Notes: a model not told the origin generated them from the letters alone. A DNA stretch of 34,732 nt from Flavobacteriaceae bacterium (GCA_027065775.1 JAMONN010000165.1:1-34732), one strand, 5' to 3'; shown: positions 21,357 to 30,185, counted from the first letter of the stretch. Numbers and translations: made by a program.

Positions 21357-23129
21357 ATGCTAAAAAGAATCTGGAATAAAGGAAGTAAGCAAAAAATATT
21401 TTTAAGTTTATTATTATTAATAATTGTATTCACTTTATTCATACTACGCGATGATTACCAACCGTATTTACTATTTGTACGTAAGTATATTTTTATACTA
21501 TTAATATCATTATTTGTAATAATATTGACATTAAGAAGAATTCGAAGAGTAGATAGTAACATAAAAAGAATTTTCACTTTTATAATGTTATTGGTGTTTT
21601 TCGGAATTTTATATTTTGTAGGAGCAAAAACTGGTATGTATGCATTTATGCAAAAGTATAATATCTATAAAAATTTAGATTTAACCGAAATTAAGGAATT
21701 ACCAACTACAAGAAACGAAAGAATACAACCATATAATAATATTGTTACCATGGCATATGAATCTATTGGTGAAACCGAAGAAATTTCGCCGCCACAACTA
21801 GTAAGAATAGATTCTACAAATCGTTGGACAATGGCAATTCAACCAGCAAAGGAGTATGCTTGGCAACGTTTAAATGATAATACCGAAGAAATATTTTCTG
21901 TGCCAAGTTCAACTGCTTTCCCTAGATTTGCAGGAGAAAATAGACATAATGTTACTTTTTCCATAGGCGAATCTTTATCTTTTAGTAGAAATACTTATAA
22001 TGCTGTTGTTCAGAAATTAAATCCTTGGCAATATTTTAATTTAGAACCCGAAGAAGTTTTTTATATGAAAAATGATTCAGGAGATTGGGTACAAGTAGTA
22101 AGTCTAATTAAGTGGAAAGGTTTCTTTTTTCCATATCCAACTTTTGGTGGTGTTATGGTAATTGAAAATGGCGCACATTCTGCATCAGATTATTTTGAGC
22201 GTTTACTTTTCGGAAAAGGAACTTATATTTCTGCTACTGAAATGCAAAATCATCCTTATTTGAAAAGACAAAATACCTTATCGGAAAAAGTTTCGCGTTT
22301 ACAGGCAGAATCGTTAAAATTTTTAGGTGGTTTTAGTGATCCATTACCTTGGAATATGAAAACTTCGGTTAAAATACCAGACTTAAAAGACGATCAAAAT
22401 CAACAACCATTTGTAACCGATTTTAATTTTGATGGTGTAGATAATACTGCTTATAATGGTTTGTATCATTGGTTTGGTTTAGAACCAATAGGCGAGGAGC
22501 GAACAAGTTTATCTTATTCTGTTTTTATTCCATCAGACGGAAATAAACACATGATGTATTACGATCATGCAAAGAGAAAAGAAGGTTTTGCAGGTGTATC
22601 GGCAATGCCATTAAAAGTAATGGAATCGAGAAAAGAATTTGATTGGTCGGTAAATAAACCAGTGGAATTTAGACCGTATATTAAGGATATTGCTGGTAAG
22701 CGAAGAATGTTTGTACTATCAACTATAGCTGCAAAAAGAGAAGATTCTAAAAAGTTTGATGGTTCAGCAACACCAGATGTAGCGTTGATTGATATGGATT
22801 ATAGAGATGTTATTTGGGTTGACGTAAAAACACCAGAAAAATGGAATAACACCATTATAAAGCAATTAGGAACTGTTTGGAAAGAAGGTGAAACGGACAA
22901 TGATTTTTTTAAGAATAATATGAATTTTATGGAAGAATTAAAAGATATAAATATTGAAAATGTATTAATAGCAAACGATTCAAGTTTTGTGAAATCTACG
23001 GATTCAATTACTTTAAAGTCTAAATCTACCCAAGATAAAATTAAAGAATTAGAAGCACAAAGAGATTCTTTAAAAGTAATTAAACTTCAAAAAGAAATAG
23101 AAAATATTAAAACGAATATTAATGAATAA
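21357..23129 (+). CDS. Unrecognised 590-aa membrane-anchored protein
   Basis: I do not recognise this family. Residues 14-30, 42-58 and 68-90 are three N-terminal membrane helices. A large non-membrane domain follows (about 110-540). It has several Trp/Tyr-rich strands (NPWQYFNLEPEEVFYMKND, WKGFFFPYPTFGGVMVIENG), a GGFSDPLPWN loop, DFNFDGVDNTAYNGLYHWFG and DMDYRDVIWVDVKTPEKW. The C-terminus (about 545-590) is a charged coiled coil. There are no known catalytic motifs. With three helices the large domain should face the periplasm if the N-terminus is inside, but orientation is inference. The context (membrane methyltransferase upstream, ALDH8-like enzyme downstream) does not assign a role. Confidence 0.75.
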   Translation: MLKRIWNKGSKQKIFLSLLLLIIVFTLFILRDDYQPYLLFVRKYIFILLISLFVIILTLRRIRRVDSNIKRIFTFIMLLVFFGILYFVGAKTGMYAFMQKYNIYKNLDLTEIKELPTTRNERIQPYNNIVTMAYESIGETEEISPPQLVRIDSTNRWTMAIQPAKEYAWQRLNDNTEEIFSVPSSTAFPRFAGENRHNVTFSIGESLSFSRNTYNAVVQKLNPWQYFNLEPEEVFYMKNDSGDWVQVVSLIKWKGFFFPYPTFGGVMVIENGAHSASDYFERLLFGKGTYISATEMQNHPYLKRQNTLSEKVSRLQAESLKFLGGFSDPLPWNMKTSVKIPDLKDDQNQQPFVTDFNFDGVDNTAYNGLYHWFGLEPIGEERTSLSYSVFIPSDGNKHMMYYDHAKRKEGFAGVSAMPLKVMESRKEFDWSVNKPVEFRPYIKDIAGKRRMFVLSTIAAKREDSKKFDGSATPDVALIDMDYRDVIWVDVKTPEKWNNTIIKQLGTVWKEGETDNDFFKNNMNFMEELKDINIENVLIANDSSFVKSTDSITLKSKSTQDKIKELEAQRDSLKVIKLQKEIENIKTNINE

Positions 23130-23141
23130 CGTTTAATCACA

Positions 23142-23200
23142 AAAGGCACAAAAGTAATAATCCGTGCTAATCTGTGAAATCTGTGTCTAAAAAAAAACAA
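23142..23200 (+). repeat. Short imperfect repeats (CACAAAAG, AATCTGTG) before the ALDH gene
   Basis: The gap contains CACAAAAGGCACAAAAGT and then AATCCGTGC, AATCTGTGA, AATCTGTGTC in a row, about 9-10 bases per unit. Then comes GTGTCTAAAA, repeated at 23180 and at the GTG start itself (23205). Arrays of this AATCTGTG type are a familiar intergenic element in Bacteroidetes genomes. Confidence 0.6.
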
Positions 23201-23204
23201 ATCG

Positions 23205-24647
23205 GTGTCTAAAATAAAAAACTACATAAACGGTCAAAATATATATCCATTAAACGATAAATGGTTAGATAATTATAATCCATCTAATGGTGAAGTTTAT
23301 GGTCAAATACCTAATTCTTGTAAAAAAGATGTAGAATTAGCAGTAGAATCCGCTAAAAAAGCATTTGAATCTTGGTCTAAAACTAGTATAGACGAAAGAA
23401 GTAAAATTCTTTCAAAAATAGCAGATTTATTAGAAGAAAATTTAGAAAAATTCGCCAAAGCAGAATCTAAAGATAATGGTAAACCTTTAAGTCTAGCAAA
23501 ACTGATTGACATACCAAGAGCAGCAGATAATTTTCGATTTTTTGCACATGCAATCACCCAATTTGGGTCGGAATCTTATGAAACTTTAGGTAAAGAAGCG
23601 ATAAATTATACATTACGTCACCCAATTGGTGTGGTTGGTTGTATTTCGCCATGGAATTTACCTTTATATCTATTCACTTGGAAAATCGCTCCAGCGTTAG
23701 CAACAGGTAATTGTGTAATTGCAAAACCAAGCGAAGTCACACCAATGACAGCATATCTATTAGGAGATATTTGCACCAAAGCAGGTTTGCCAAAAGGTGT
23801 TTTAAATATAGTGCATGGTTTAGGGCAACATGTTGGTAGCGAAATAGTTTCGCATAAAGAAATAAAAGCAATTTCATTTACTGGTGGCACACAAACAGGA
23901 GCAGCAATTGCCAAAATTGCAGCGCCAATGTTTAAAAAAATGTCTTTAGAATTAGGTGGTAAAAATCCTAATATCATTTTTGCGGATTGTGATTATGATC
24001 AAATGCTAAAAACAACTTTGTTATCATCGTTTTCTAACCAAGGACAAATTTGTCTTTGTGGCTCTAGAATATTTGTGGAGAAATCGATTTATAATAAATT
24101 TAAAACCGATTTTGTAAAAGCAGTTAAAAATCTAAAAGTAGCACATCCAAGTGATAAAGATGCGAAAATTGGAGCGCTAGTTTCCAAACCACATATAGAA
24201 AAAGTACTAAGTTATGTAAAAATAGCAAAAAAAGAAGGTGCAAATTTACTTTGTGGTGGCGAAAAAGTTTCCATAAAAGGATACGAAAATGGTTATTACA
24301 TGCAACCAACGGTTTTAGAAATACAAAATGATAGTTGTAAAGTAAATCAAGAAGAAATATTCGGACCAATTGTAACCATAATGCCTTTTGAAACCGAAGA
24401 AGAAGTTATACAAATGGCAAATTCTGTTAGATATGGTTTGTCTGCAAGTATTTGGACAAACAATTTAAAACGCACAATGAAATTAACCAGAGAAATAGAA
24501 GCAGGAATCATTTGGGTTAACACTTGGATGTTAAGAGATTTAAGAACACCATTTGGTGGTGTGAAAGATTCTGGAGTTGGTCGTGAAGGTGGTTTTGAAG
24601 CATTACGATTTTTTACAGAACCGAAGAATGTGTGTATTAAATATTAA
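23205..24647 (+). CDS. ALDH8-like aldehyde dehydrogenase (probable 2-aminomuconate semialdehyde dehydrogenase)
   Basis: A 480-residue NAD-dependent aldehyde dehydrogenase. It has SPWNLPLYLFTWK (148-160), FTGGTQTG (225-232), LELGGKNP (Glu249) and the catalytic Cys283 in SNQGQICLCGSRIF. It resembles ALDH8A1/2-hydroxymuconate-type dehydrogenases along its whole length (for example AESKDNGKPLSLAKLIDIPR, 86-105), including the ICLC motif. ALDH8 enzymes oxidise 2-aminomuconate semialdehyde in tryptophan/kynurenine breakdown or analogous semialdehydes. The only usable start is GTG 23205, inside a repeated GTGTCTAAA; upstream in frame there is no ATG before a TGA stop. It is probably co-expressed with the following SDR gene across a 155-bp inverted-repeat element. 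Confidence 0.9.
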   Translation: MSKIKNYINGQNIYPLNDKWLDNYNPSNGEVYGQIPNSCKKDVELAVESAKKAFESWSKTSIDERSKILSKIADLLEENLEKFAKAESKDNGKPLSLAKLIDIPRAADNFRFFAHAITQFGSESYETLGKEAINYTLRHPIGVVGCISPWNLPLYLFTWKIAPALATGNCVIAKPSEVTPMTAYLLGDICTKAGLPKGVLNIVHGLGQHVGSEIVSHKEIKAISFTGGTQTGAAIAKIAAPMFKKMSLELGGKNPNIIFADCDYDQMLKTTLLSSFSNQGQICLCGSRIFVEKSIYNKFKTDFVKAVKNLKVAHPSDKDAKIGALVSKPHIEKVLSYVKIAKKEGANLLCGGEKVSIKGYENGYYMQPTVLEIQNDSCKVNQEEIFGPIVTIMPFETEEEVIQMANSVRYGLSASIWTNNLKRTMKLTREIEAGIIWVNTWMLRDLRTPFGGVKDSGVGREGGFEALRFFTEPKNVCIKY

Positions 24648-24648
24648 T

Positions 24649-24803
24649 CCCATCTTCCGTCTTCCCTAAGGGAAGAAACTATATGTTGCATTAAACAAAA
24701 TAGTATTAATAAGAAAATGAGAATAATAAAAGTATAGAAAATTATAAATTTAATATTAACTAAAATTTAAAAGTCCTTCCTTTTGGGAAGGATTTAGGAT
24801 GGG
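24649..24803. repeat. 155-bp inverted-repeat (MITE/REP-pair-like) element
   Basis: Ends 24649-24680 and 24772-24803 are imperfect 32-bp inverted repeats. Both start CCCATC when read inward. Each end is itself a hairpin (TCTTCCC-TAA-GGGAAGA and TCCTTCC-TTTTG-GGAAGGA). The middle is AT-rich and non-coding. The element fills the whole gap from 2 bases after the ALDH stop to the base before the SDR start codon. No transposase gene or clear target duplication is seen. Confidence 0.75.
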
Positions 24804-25592
24804 ATGAACATAAACCTAAACAACAAAAACGCCCTAGTTTGCGGAAGCACACAAGGCATCGGAAAAGCATCAGCAATCGCATTAGCACAATTAGGAGCAA
24901 ACATTACATTAATTGCTCGTAATGAAGATAAATTAAAAGATGTAATTACAGAATTACCAAATAACGGAAATCAATCACACCATTATTTAGTAGCAGATTT
25001 TAGAAATCCTGTGAAATTAGGTAAAATAGTTACCAAACATCTAGAAAATATAAATACCATTCATATTTTAATAAATAATACTGGCGGACCTGCAGGCGGA
25101 CCAATTTTTTCTGCTGATTTATCTGAATTTGATGCTGCTTTTACACAGCATTTAAAATCTAATCATGCTTTAGCACAAGCAGTTGTGCCAAGTATGAAAA
25201 AAGCAGGTTACGGTAGAATTATTAACATGATTTCTACAAGCGTAAAACAACCTTTAGATGGTTTAGGAGTTTCAAATACTATTAGAGGAGCAGTTGCAAG
25301 TTGGTCAAAAACATTAGCAAATGAATTAGGACAATTTGGTATAACGGTAAACAACGTACTTCCTGGAGCAACAGGAACAGTTAGATTGAAACAAATTATT
25401 GAAAATAAAGCAAGTAAATCGGGTAAAACTATTGCAGAAGTGGAGCAAATAATGCAAAATCAAGTACCAATGAAACGATTTGCAAAACCTGAAGAAATTG
25501 CAAATGCTGTTGCTTTTTTAGCAAGTGAAGCTGCAAGTTATATTAATGGTGTTAATTTACCTGTGGATGGTGGAAGAACGAAGTCGTTATAA
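24804..25592 (+). CDS. SDR family oxidoreductase with an atypical active site
   Basis: A 262-residue Rossmann protein of the short-chain dehydrogenase family. It has the nucleotide-binding GSTQGIGKA (14-22), NNTGGPAGGP (91-100, the NNAG position), Ser144 in MISTSVKQP, and the C-terminal PEEIANAVAFLASEAASYINGVNLPVDGG. The YxxxK pair is replaced: the region reads GLGVSNTIRGAV, with Ser157 and Arg161 at the Tyr and Lys positions. This SNTxR form defines a subgroup of FabG-like SDRs. It may use another chemistry or be an auxiliary enzyme of the ALDH8 pathway. It begins directly at the edge of the inverted-repeat element. Confidence 0.88.
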   Translation: MNINLNNKNALVCGSTQGIGKASAIALAQLGANITLIARNEDKLKDVITELPNNGNQSHHYLVADFRNPVKLGKIVTKHLENINTIHILINNTGGPAGGPIFSADLSEFDAAFTQHLKSNHALAQAVVPSMKKAGYGRIINMISTSVKQPLDGLGVSNTIRGAVASWSKTLANELGQFGITVNNVLPGATGTVRLKQIIENKASKSGKTIAEVEQIMQNQVPMKRFAKPEEIANAVAFLASEAASYINGVNLPVDGGRTKSL

Positions 25593-25603
25593 ATTATTTT
25601 TAA

Positions 25604-26902
25604 ATGAAATATAAATTAATTATCCTATTATCGTTATTATGTCCCGTTGTTTTCGGACAAAATTACACCTCTTATTTTACAGGAAATACTACAAATATAG
25701 AAACCAATCCAATAGGCGGAATTTGCATGATGGGTGGCGCATCAGAACACAATGAAGCAATGCGTTGGTTTTTAGAAAGAGCAAATGGTGGCGATATTTT
25801 AGTGCTTAGAACAAGTGGTTCTAACGGTTATAATGATTATATGTTTTCCGAATTAGGTATTACGGTAAATTCAGTAGAAACTATTGTATTTAACAATGCA
25901 ACGGCTTCTAATGAAAGTTATATTCATCAAAAAATACAGCAAGCAGAAGCAATTTGGTTTGCAGGAGGAAATCAATGGAATTATATTAATTATTGGCGAA
26001 ATACGCAAATTCAGACTTTAATAAATGAAGCAATTCAAGATAGAAATATTACAATTGGTGGCACAAGTGCAGGCATGGCAATTTTAGGTGGTTATTATTT
26101 TTCTGCTCAAAACGGAACAGTTACTTCTGCGACAGCGTTAGCAAATCCATATAATTCTAGCGTAACGGTTGATAATAGTCCTTTTTTAGAAAATGATATT
26201 TTATCCGATGTAATTACAGATACGCACTACGATGACCCAAATAGAAAAGGAAGACATGTAGTATTTTTAGCAAGAGTTTTAGTAGATACAGATGTTACCA
26301 TAAAAGGAATTGCTTGTAACGAATATACCGCAGTTTGTATTGATGAAAATAATATAGCTAGCGTTTATGGCGATTATCCTGCTTATGAGGAAAGTGCTTT
26401 TTTTTTGCAAACCAATTGTGAATTAACCGATTTTAATCCGGAAAATTGCACGGAAAATAATCCATTAGTTTGGAATTTAAACGGAACAGCAATACGTGTT
26501 TGTAAAGTTAACGGTACAAATAATGGCGAAAATACATTTGATTTAAATGATTGGAAAACTACTTCTGGCGGAATTTGGCAAAATTGGTATGTTGATGATG
26601 GAATATTAATTGAAAATAAAGGTGCTGAAATTAACTGTAGTAGTCTTTTAATTAATGATGATGAATTAAAAAATCTGGTTGCTGTTTTTCCAAACCCATT
26701 TATCAATGAGGTTACAATTAAATCCGAAGAAAAAATATTAGAATTAACACTTTTTGATTTAAATGGTAATTTAGTAGGAGTAAAATCGAATTTAAATGAA
26801 TTTTCAAATTCAATAAATACAAATTTATTAATTTCAGGTATTTATTTTATTAAAATTCAGACAATTAATAATGTTCTTTTTGTAAAAATATTAAAAAAAT
26901 AA
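25604..26902 (+). CDS. Secreted cyanophycinase-like peptidase S51 with T9SS sorting domain
   Basis: A 432-residue exported protein. Residues 1-19 are a signal peptide (KLIILLSLLCPVVFGQ). Residues 38-270 form a cyanophycinase/peptidase S51 domain: GGICMMGGASEHNEAM (38-53), IWFAGGNQWNY (117-127), the nucleophile GGTSAGMAILGG (152-163, Ser155) and TDTHYDDPNRKGR further on. A middle beta-rich insert follows, and residues about 350-432 form a T9SS type A sorting domain (VAVFPNPFINEVTI, LFDLNGNLVG, ISGIYFIKI). Cyanophycinases are usually cytoplasmic or exported enzymes that cleave beta-aspartyl-arginine polymer. Here surface display suggests use of external isoaspartyl peptides (inference). Confidence 0.9.
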   Translation: MKYKLIILLSLLCPVVFGQNYTSYFTGNTTNIETNPIGGICMMGGASEHNEAMRWFLERANGGDILVLRTSGSNGYNDYMFSELGITVNSVETIVFNNATASNESYIHQKIQQAEAIWFAGGNQWNYINYWRNTQIQTLINEAIQDRNITIGGTSAGMAILGGYYFSAQNGTVTSATALANPYNSSVTVDNSPFLENDILSDVITDTHYDDPNRKGRHVVFLARVLVDTDVTIKGIACNEYTAVCIDENNIASVYGDYPAYEESAFFLQTNCELTDFNPENCTENNPLVWNLNGTAIRVCKVNGTNNGENTFDLNDWKTTSGGIWQNWYVDDGILIENKGAEINCSSLLINDDELKNLVAVFPNPFINEVTIKSEEKILELTLFDLNGNLVGVKSNLNEFSNSINTNLLISGIYFIKIQTINNVLFVKILKK

Positions 26903-26905
26903 AGA

Positions 26906-27721
26906 ATGAGTAAAACAAAAAAAGACATGTCTTTTTTACAGCATTTAGAAGAACTACGTTGGTTGTTAGTTCGTTCGTTTGGTGTAGTACTTTTTTTTGG
27001 AATAGTAGCGTTTATCTTTAAAGGTTTTATTTTTGATAAAATCATTTTTGTTTTTCAGGATGCAGATTTTATTACCTATAAAGTGCTTTGTTCTATTTCT
27101 AAAATATTTGGTTCTGAAGGTTTATGTATAGAAGAAACTACGTTTAATATACAAAGTTTAAAAATGGCAGAACAATTCTCTGCGCATATTTGGATGTCTT
27201 TAACATTCGGATTTATTTTAGCATTTCCTTATGTTGTTTATGAAATTTGGAAATTTTTAAAACCAGCATTACATAAAGAAGAACAAAAACATGCTAAAAG
27301 TTTTATTTTATTTTCTTCATTTTTATTCTTTTTAGGAATTCTTTTTGGGTATTATATTTTAGCACCATTAACTATTAATTTTTTCGGAAATTATTCTGTA
27401 AGCGATACTATTCAACGGAATTTTAAATTAGGTTCATACATCACAATTGTAAAAACAGCAGTGCTTTCCGCTGGTTTTTTATTCGAATTACCAATTGTTA
27501 TATACTTTTTAACCAAATTAGGTTTAGTAACACCCGAATTTTTAAGAAAAAACAGAAAATATTCCTTAGTAATTATCTTAATTTTAGCGGCAATATTAAC
27601 TCCTGCAGATATTTTAAGTCAGATAGTTGTAGCAATACCAATGCTGTTTTTGTATGAATTAGGAATAATAATATCTAAAAGAATCGTTAAAAAACAAAAA
27701 GCAGCACTTGCAAAAGGGTAA
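26906..27721 (+). CDS. tatC: Sec-independent protein translocase TatC
   Basis: A 271-residue inner-membrane protein with six helices and the TatC signatures MSFLQHLEELRWLLVRSF near the N-terminus and FGFILAFPYVVYEIWKFLKPALHKEE in the middle. It is the receptor for twin-arginine signal peptides. It has a roughly 30-residue extended first periplasmic loop (DADFITYKV ... EETTFNIQ), usual for flavobacterial TatC. The start MSKTKKDMSF lies 3 bases after the cyanophycinase stop, so the two are probably co-transcribed. The sequence ends with a basic cytoplasmic tail. Confidence 0.95.
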   Translation: MSKTKKDMSFLQHLEELRWLLVRSFGVVLFFGIVAFIFKGFIFDKIIFVFQDADFITYKVLCSISKIFGSEGLCIEETTFNIQSLKMAEQFSAHIWMSLTFGFILAFPYVVYEIWKFLKPALHKEEQKHAKSFILFSSFLFFLGILFGYYILAPLTINFFGNYSVSDTIQRNFKLGSYITIVKTAVLSAGFLFELPIVIYFLTKLGLVTPEFLRKNRKYSLVIILILAAILTPADILSQIVVAIPMLFLYELGIIISKRIVKKQKAALAKG

Positions 27722-27797
27722 ATTGTAGTATTTTTAGCACTTATTAAATAATTCCATTATATCGAATTAAATGATAAATACAAGAATTGTTGGAAAA

Positions 27798-27839
27798 TTC
27801 AACATTTAAAATTTAAAATTTAAAATTCAACATTCAAAA
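27798..27839 (+). repeat. Six-unit mixed heptamer array before lptB
   Basis: Units in order: TTCAACA, TTTAAAA three times, TTCAACA, TTCAAAA, all 7 bp and in register, ending 2 bases before ATG 27842. The TTCAACA unit is the same as in the 17-unit array at 19243-19361. The two loci therefore use one heptamer family, here degenerated. Confidence 0.85.
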
Positions 27840-27841
27840 AA

Positions 27842-28579
27842 ATGAAACTAAGAGCAGAAAATATAGTAAAAATATACGGAAGTAGAAAAGTGGTTAAAGG
27901 TATTTCGGTAGAAGTGAACCAAGGTGAAATTATTGGTTTGTTAGGACCAAATGGTGCAGGAAAAACCACATCATTTTATATGATTGTCGGAATGGTTAAA
28001 CCAAACGAAGGCAAAATATTTTTAGATGATAAAGAGATAACTAATGATTCGATGTATAAAAGAGCACAACAAGGCATTGGTTATTTAGCGCAAGAAGCAT
28101 CTATATTTAGAAAATTATCGGTAGAAGATAATATTATGTCTATTTTAGAATTTACAGATTTATCTAAAAAAGAGCAAAAAGCAAAACTAGAATCGCTAAT
28201 TGAAGAATTTAGTTTAGGTCATGTAAGAAAAAATCGTGGTGATTTACTTTCTGGTGGCGAACGTAGAAGAACAGAAATTGCTCGTTGTTTAGCATCCGAT
28301 CCAAAATTTATATTGTTAGACGAACCTTTTGCAGGTGTCGACCCGATTGCGGTAAATGATATTCAATTTATTGTAGCACATCTTAAAAATAGAAATATTG
28401 GTATTCTAATAACCGATCATGATGTACAAGCAACTTTAGCAATTACAGATAAAACCTATTTAATGTTTGAAGGTGGGATTTTAAAAGAAGGAACGCCAAA
28501 AGAATTAGCAGCAGATGAAATGGTGCGTAAAGTATACTTAGGTAATGATTTTGAGTTGAAAGAAAAGAAGTTTGATTAA
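27842..28579 (+). CDS. lptB: LPS export ABC transporter ATP-binding protein LptB
   Basis: A 245-residue ATPase of the LptB2FGC lipopolysaccharide exporter on the inner side of the cytoplasmic membrane. Walker A is GPNGAGKTT (35-43), the Q-loop is in [18 protein letters not shown] (81-98, the LptB hallmark with ASIFRKL), the signature is LSGGERRR (136-143), Walker B is [13 protein letters not shown] (156-168), and the H-loop is His193 in ITDHDV. Full length. It is the most secure ABC subfamily call here because of the LptB-type Q-loop and the tail YLGNDFEL. Confidence 0.95.
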   Translation: MKLRAENIVKIYGSRKVVKGISVEVNQGEIIGLLGPNGAGKTTSFYMIVGMVKPNEGKIFLDDKEITNDSMYKRAQQGIGYLAQEASIFRKLSVEDNIMSILEFTDLSKKEQKAKLESLIEEFSLGHVRKNRGDLLSGGERRRTEIARCLASDPKFILLDEPFAGVDPIAVNDIQFIVAHLKNRNIGILITDHDVQATLAITDKTYLMFEGGILKEGTPKELAADEMVRKVYLGNDFELKEKKFD

Positions 28580-28733
28580 GCTAATTTCTTAACAAGTTTT
28601 CATACCAATTTAAAATCTATATTCTATTTAGGTAAATATAAATTGGGTTATGTTTCTATATTTAATAAATACGCCAAATTAATATGGAATTGCAGAATTA
28701 TTAGAACTCAAACATTAAAAAAGGCACTAATTA

Positions 28734-30185
28734 CTAAAACCAACTTTTAATCAAGTCATCTTCAAAATTTAATTCATTTTTATGTTTAAATTCATTAGAT
28801 TTATCATTATAATTATAATCTTTTTGCCAATCTTGAAAATTTTGTGAAAGTTCCATAATGCTATTGCAAACAAATTCGACTTCATAATTAGTCATTGTTG
28901 GATGAATAGACATACGAATCCAACCTGGTTTGTCAATAAGGCAACCTTCTTCAATTTTAGTAATTAAATCATTAGAAGATTGTTGATCTACATGCAGTAA
29001 AAAATGACCATAAGTACCCGCACAAGAACAACCGCCACGTGTTTGAATACCAAATCTATCGTTTAAAATTTTAACACCTAAATTAAAGTGTAAGTCATCA
29101 ATATAAAAAGAGAATACACCTAATCTTTCGGTTTGATTTTTTGCTAAAATATGTAGATTGCTAATATTATTCAGTTTACTGAAAACAATAGCATTAATTT
29201 CGTGCTCTCTTTTTAGAATGTTCTTTACACCAATCTCTTCTTTTAACTGAATTGCTAATGCTATTTTTATAGTTTGTAAAAATGCAGGAGTTCCACCATC
29301 TTCACGCACTTCAATATCATTTATGTAAGAATGTTCGCCCCAAGGATTAGTCCAATTTACAGTTCCGCCACCAGGATTATCTGGTGTGGTATTTTTATAT
29401 AATTCCTTATTAAATATTAGCACTCCAGAAGTTGCTGGACCGCCAAGAAATTTGTGAGGTGAAAAGAAAATAGCATCAAAATAACAATTTTCATCTTTAT
29501 GCATGTTAATATCTACGTAAGGTGCAGAGCAGGCATAGTCGACAAAACAGAGGCCATTGTATTTATGAATTAATTTGGAAATCTCGTATACTTCAGGTTG
29601 AATACCTGTGACATTTGAACATGCAGTTACCGAGGCTATTTTAATTTTTCGGTCTTTGTATTTTTCCAAAAGCGTTTTGAAATTACTTAGACATACTAAT
29701 CCTTTAGAATTATGATGAATAATTTCAACATCTGCAATACTTTCTAACCAAGTAGTTTGATTAGAATGATGTTCCATATGCGTAATAAATACAATAGGTT
29801 TTAATTCTTCTGGAACTTTGGTATATTGTTTTAAAGTATCACAAATTCTAAGACCTAAAATTCTTTGTAATTTATTGATAACGCCTGTCATTCCGCTACC
29901 TTCAGTTATTAAAATATCATTTTCATTTGCATTAACATGATTTTTAATAATTTCTCTAGCTTTGTGATATGCTTTGGTCATTACAGAACCTGTTACCGAA
30001 GTTTCGGTATGTGTGTTTGCTACAAATGGCCCAAATTCATTTAATATTTTTTCTTCAATAGGTCTGTATAAGCGACCACTTGCGGTCCAATCGGTATAAA
30101 TTATTTTTTTTTCGCCATAAGGAGTTGTGAAAGTTTGGTTTATTCCAACAATATTATCACGATACTTTTTAAAATATTTTTCCAA
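28734..30185 (-). CDS. NifS/SufS-like aminotransferase class V PLP enzyme
   Basis: A 483-residue fold-type I PLP enzyme of aminotransferase class V. Cofactor motifs are the histidine stacking block HMEHHSN (136-142), Asp216 in FVDYACSAPY (214-223), and the Schiff-base Lys245 in SPHKFLGGP (242-250). A TRGGCSCAG segment (382-390) gives Cys386 and Cys388 at the region that holds the persulfide cysteine of cysteine desulfurases. The protein is longer than SufS (about 405), with an acidic/amide-rich tail. Cysteine desulfuration or selenocysteine lyase-like chemistry is plausible, but no suf gene is adjacent. It lies 14 bases after the TPR protein gene and is likely co-transcribed. Confidence 0.85.
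   Translation of the reverse strand: MEKYFKKYRDNIVGINQTFTTPYGEKKIIYTDWTASGRLYRPIEEKILNEFGPFVANTHTETSVTGSVMTKAYHKAREIIKNHVNANENDILITEGSGMTGVINKLQRILGLRICDTLKQYTKVPEELKPIVFITHMEHHSNQTTWLESIADVEIIHHNSKGLVCLSNFKTLLEKYKDRKIKIASVTACSNVTGIQPEVYEISKLIHKYNGLCFVDYACSAPYVDINMHKDENCYFDAIFFSPHKFLGGPATSGVLIFNKELYKNTTPDNPGGGTVNWTNPWGEHSYINDIEVREDGGTPAFLQTIKIALAIQLKEEIGVKNILKREHEINAIVFSKLNNISNLHILAKNQTERLGVFSFYIDDLHFNLGVKILNDRFGIQTRGGCSCAGTYGHFLLHVDQQSSNDLITKIEEGCLIDKPGWIRMSIHPTMTNYEVEFVCNSIMELSQNFQDWQKDYNYNDKSNEFKHKNELNFEDDLIKSWF

Noticed and set aside
23618-23977. Open frame of 119 codons on the minus strand inside the ALDH gene
   Set aside because: It mirrors codon positions of a well-supported gene, has no family motif and no leader; it is a shadow frame.
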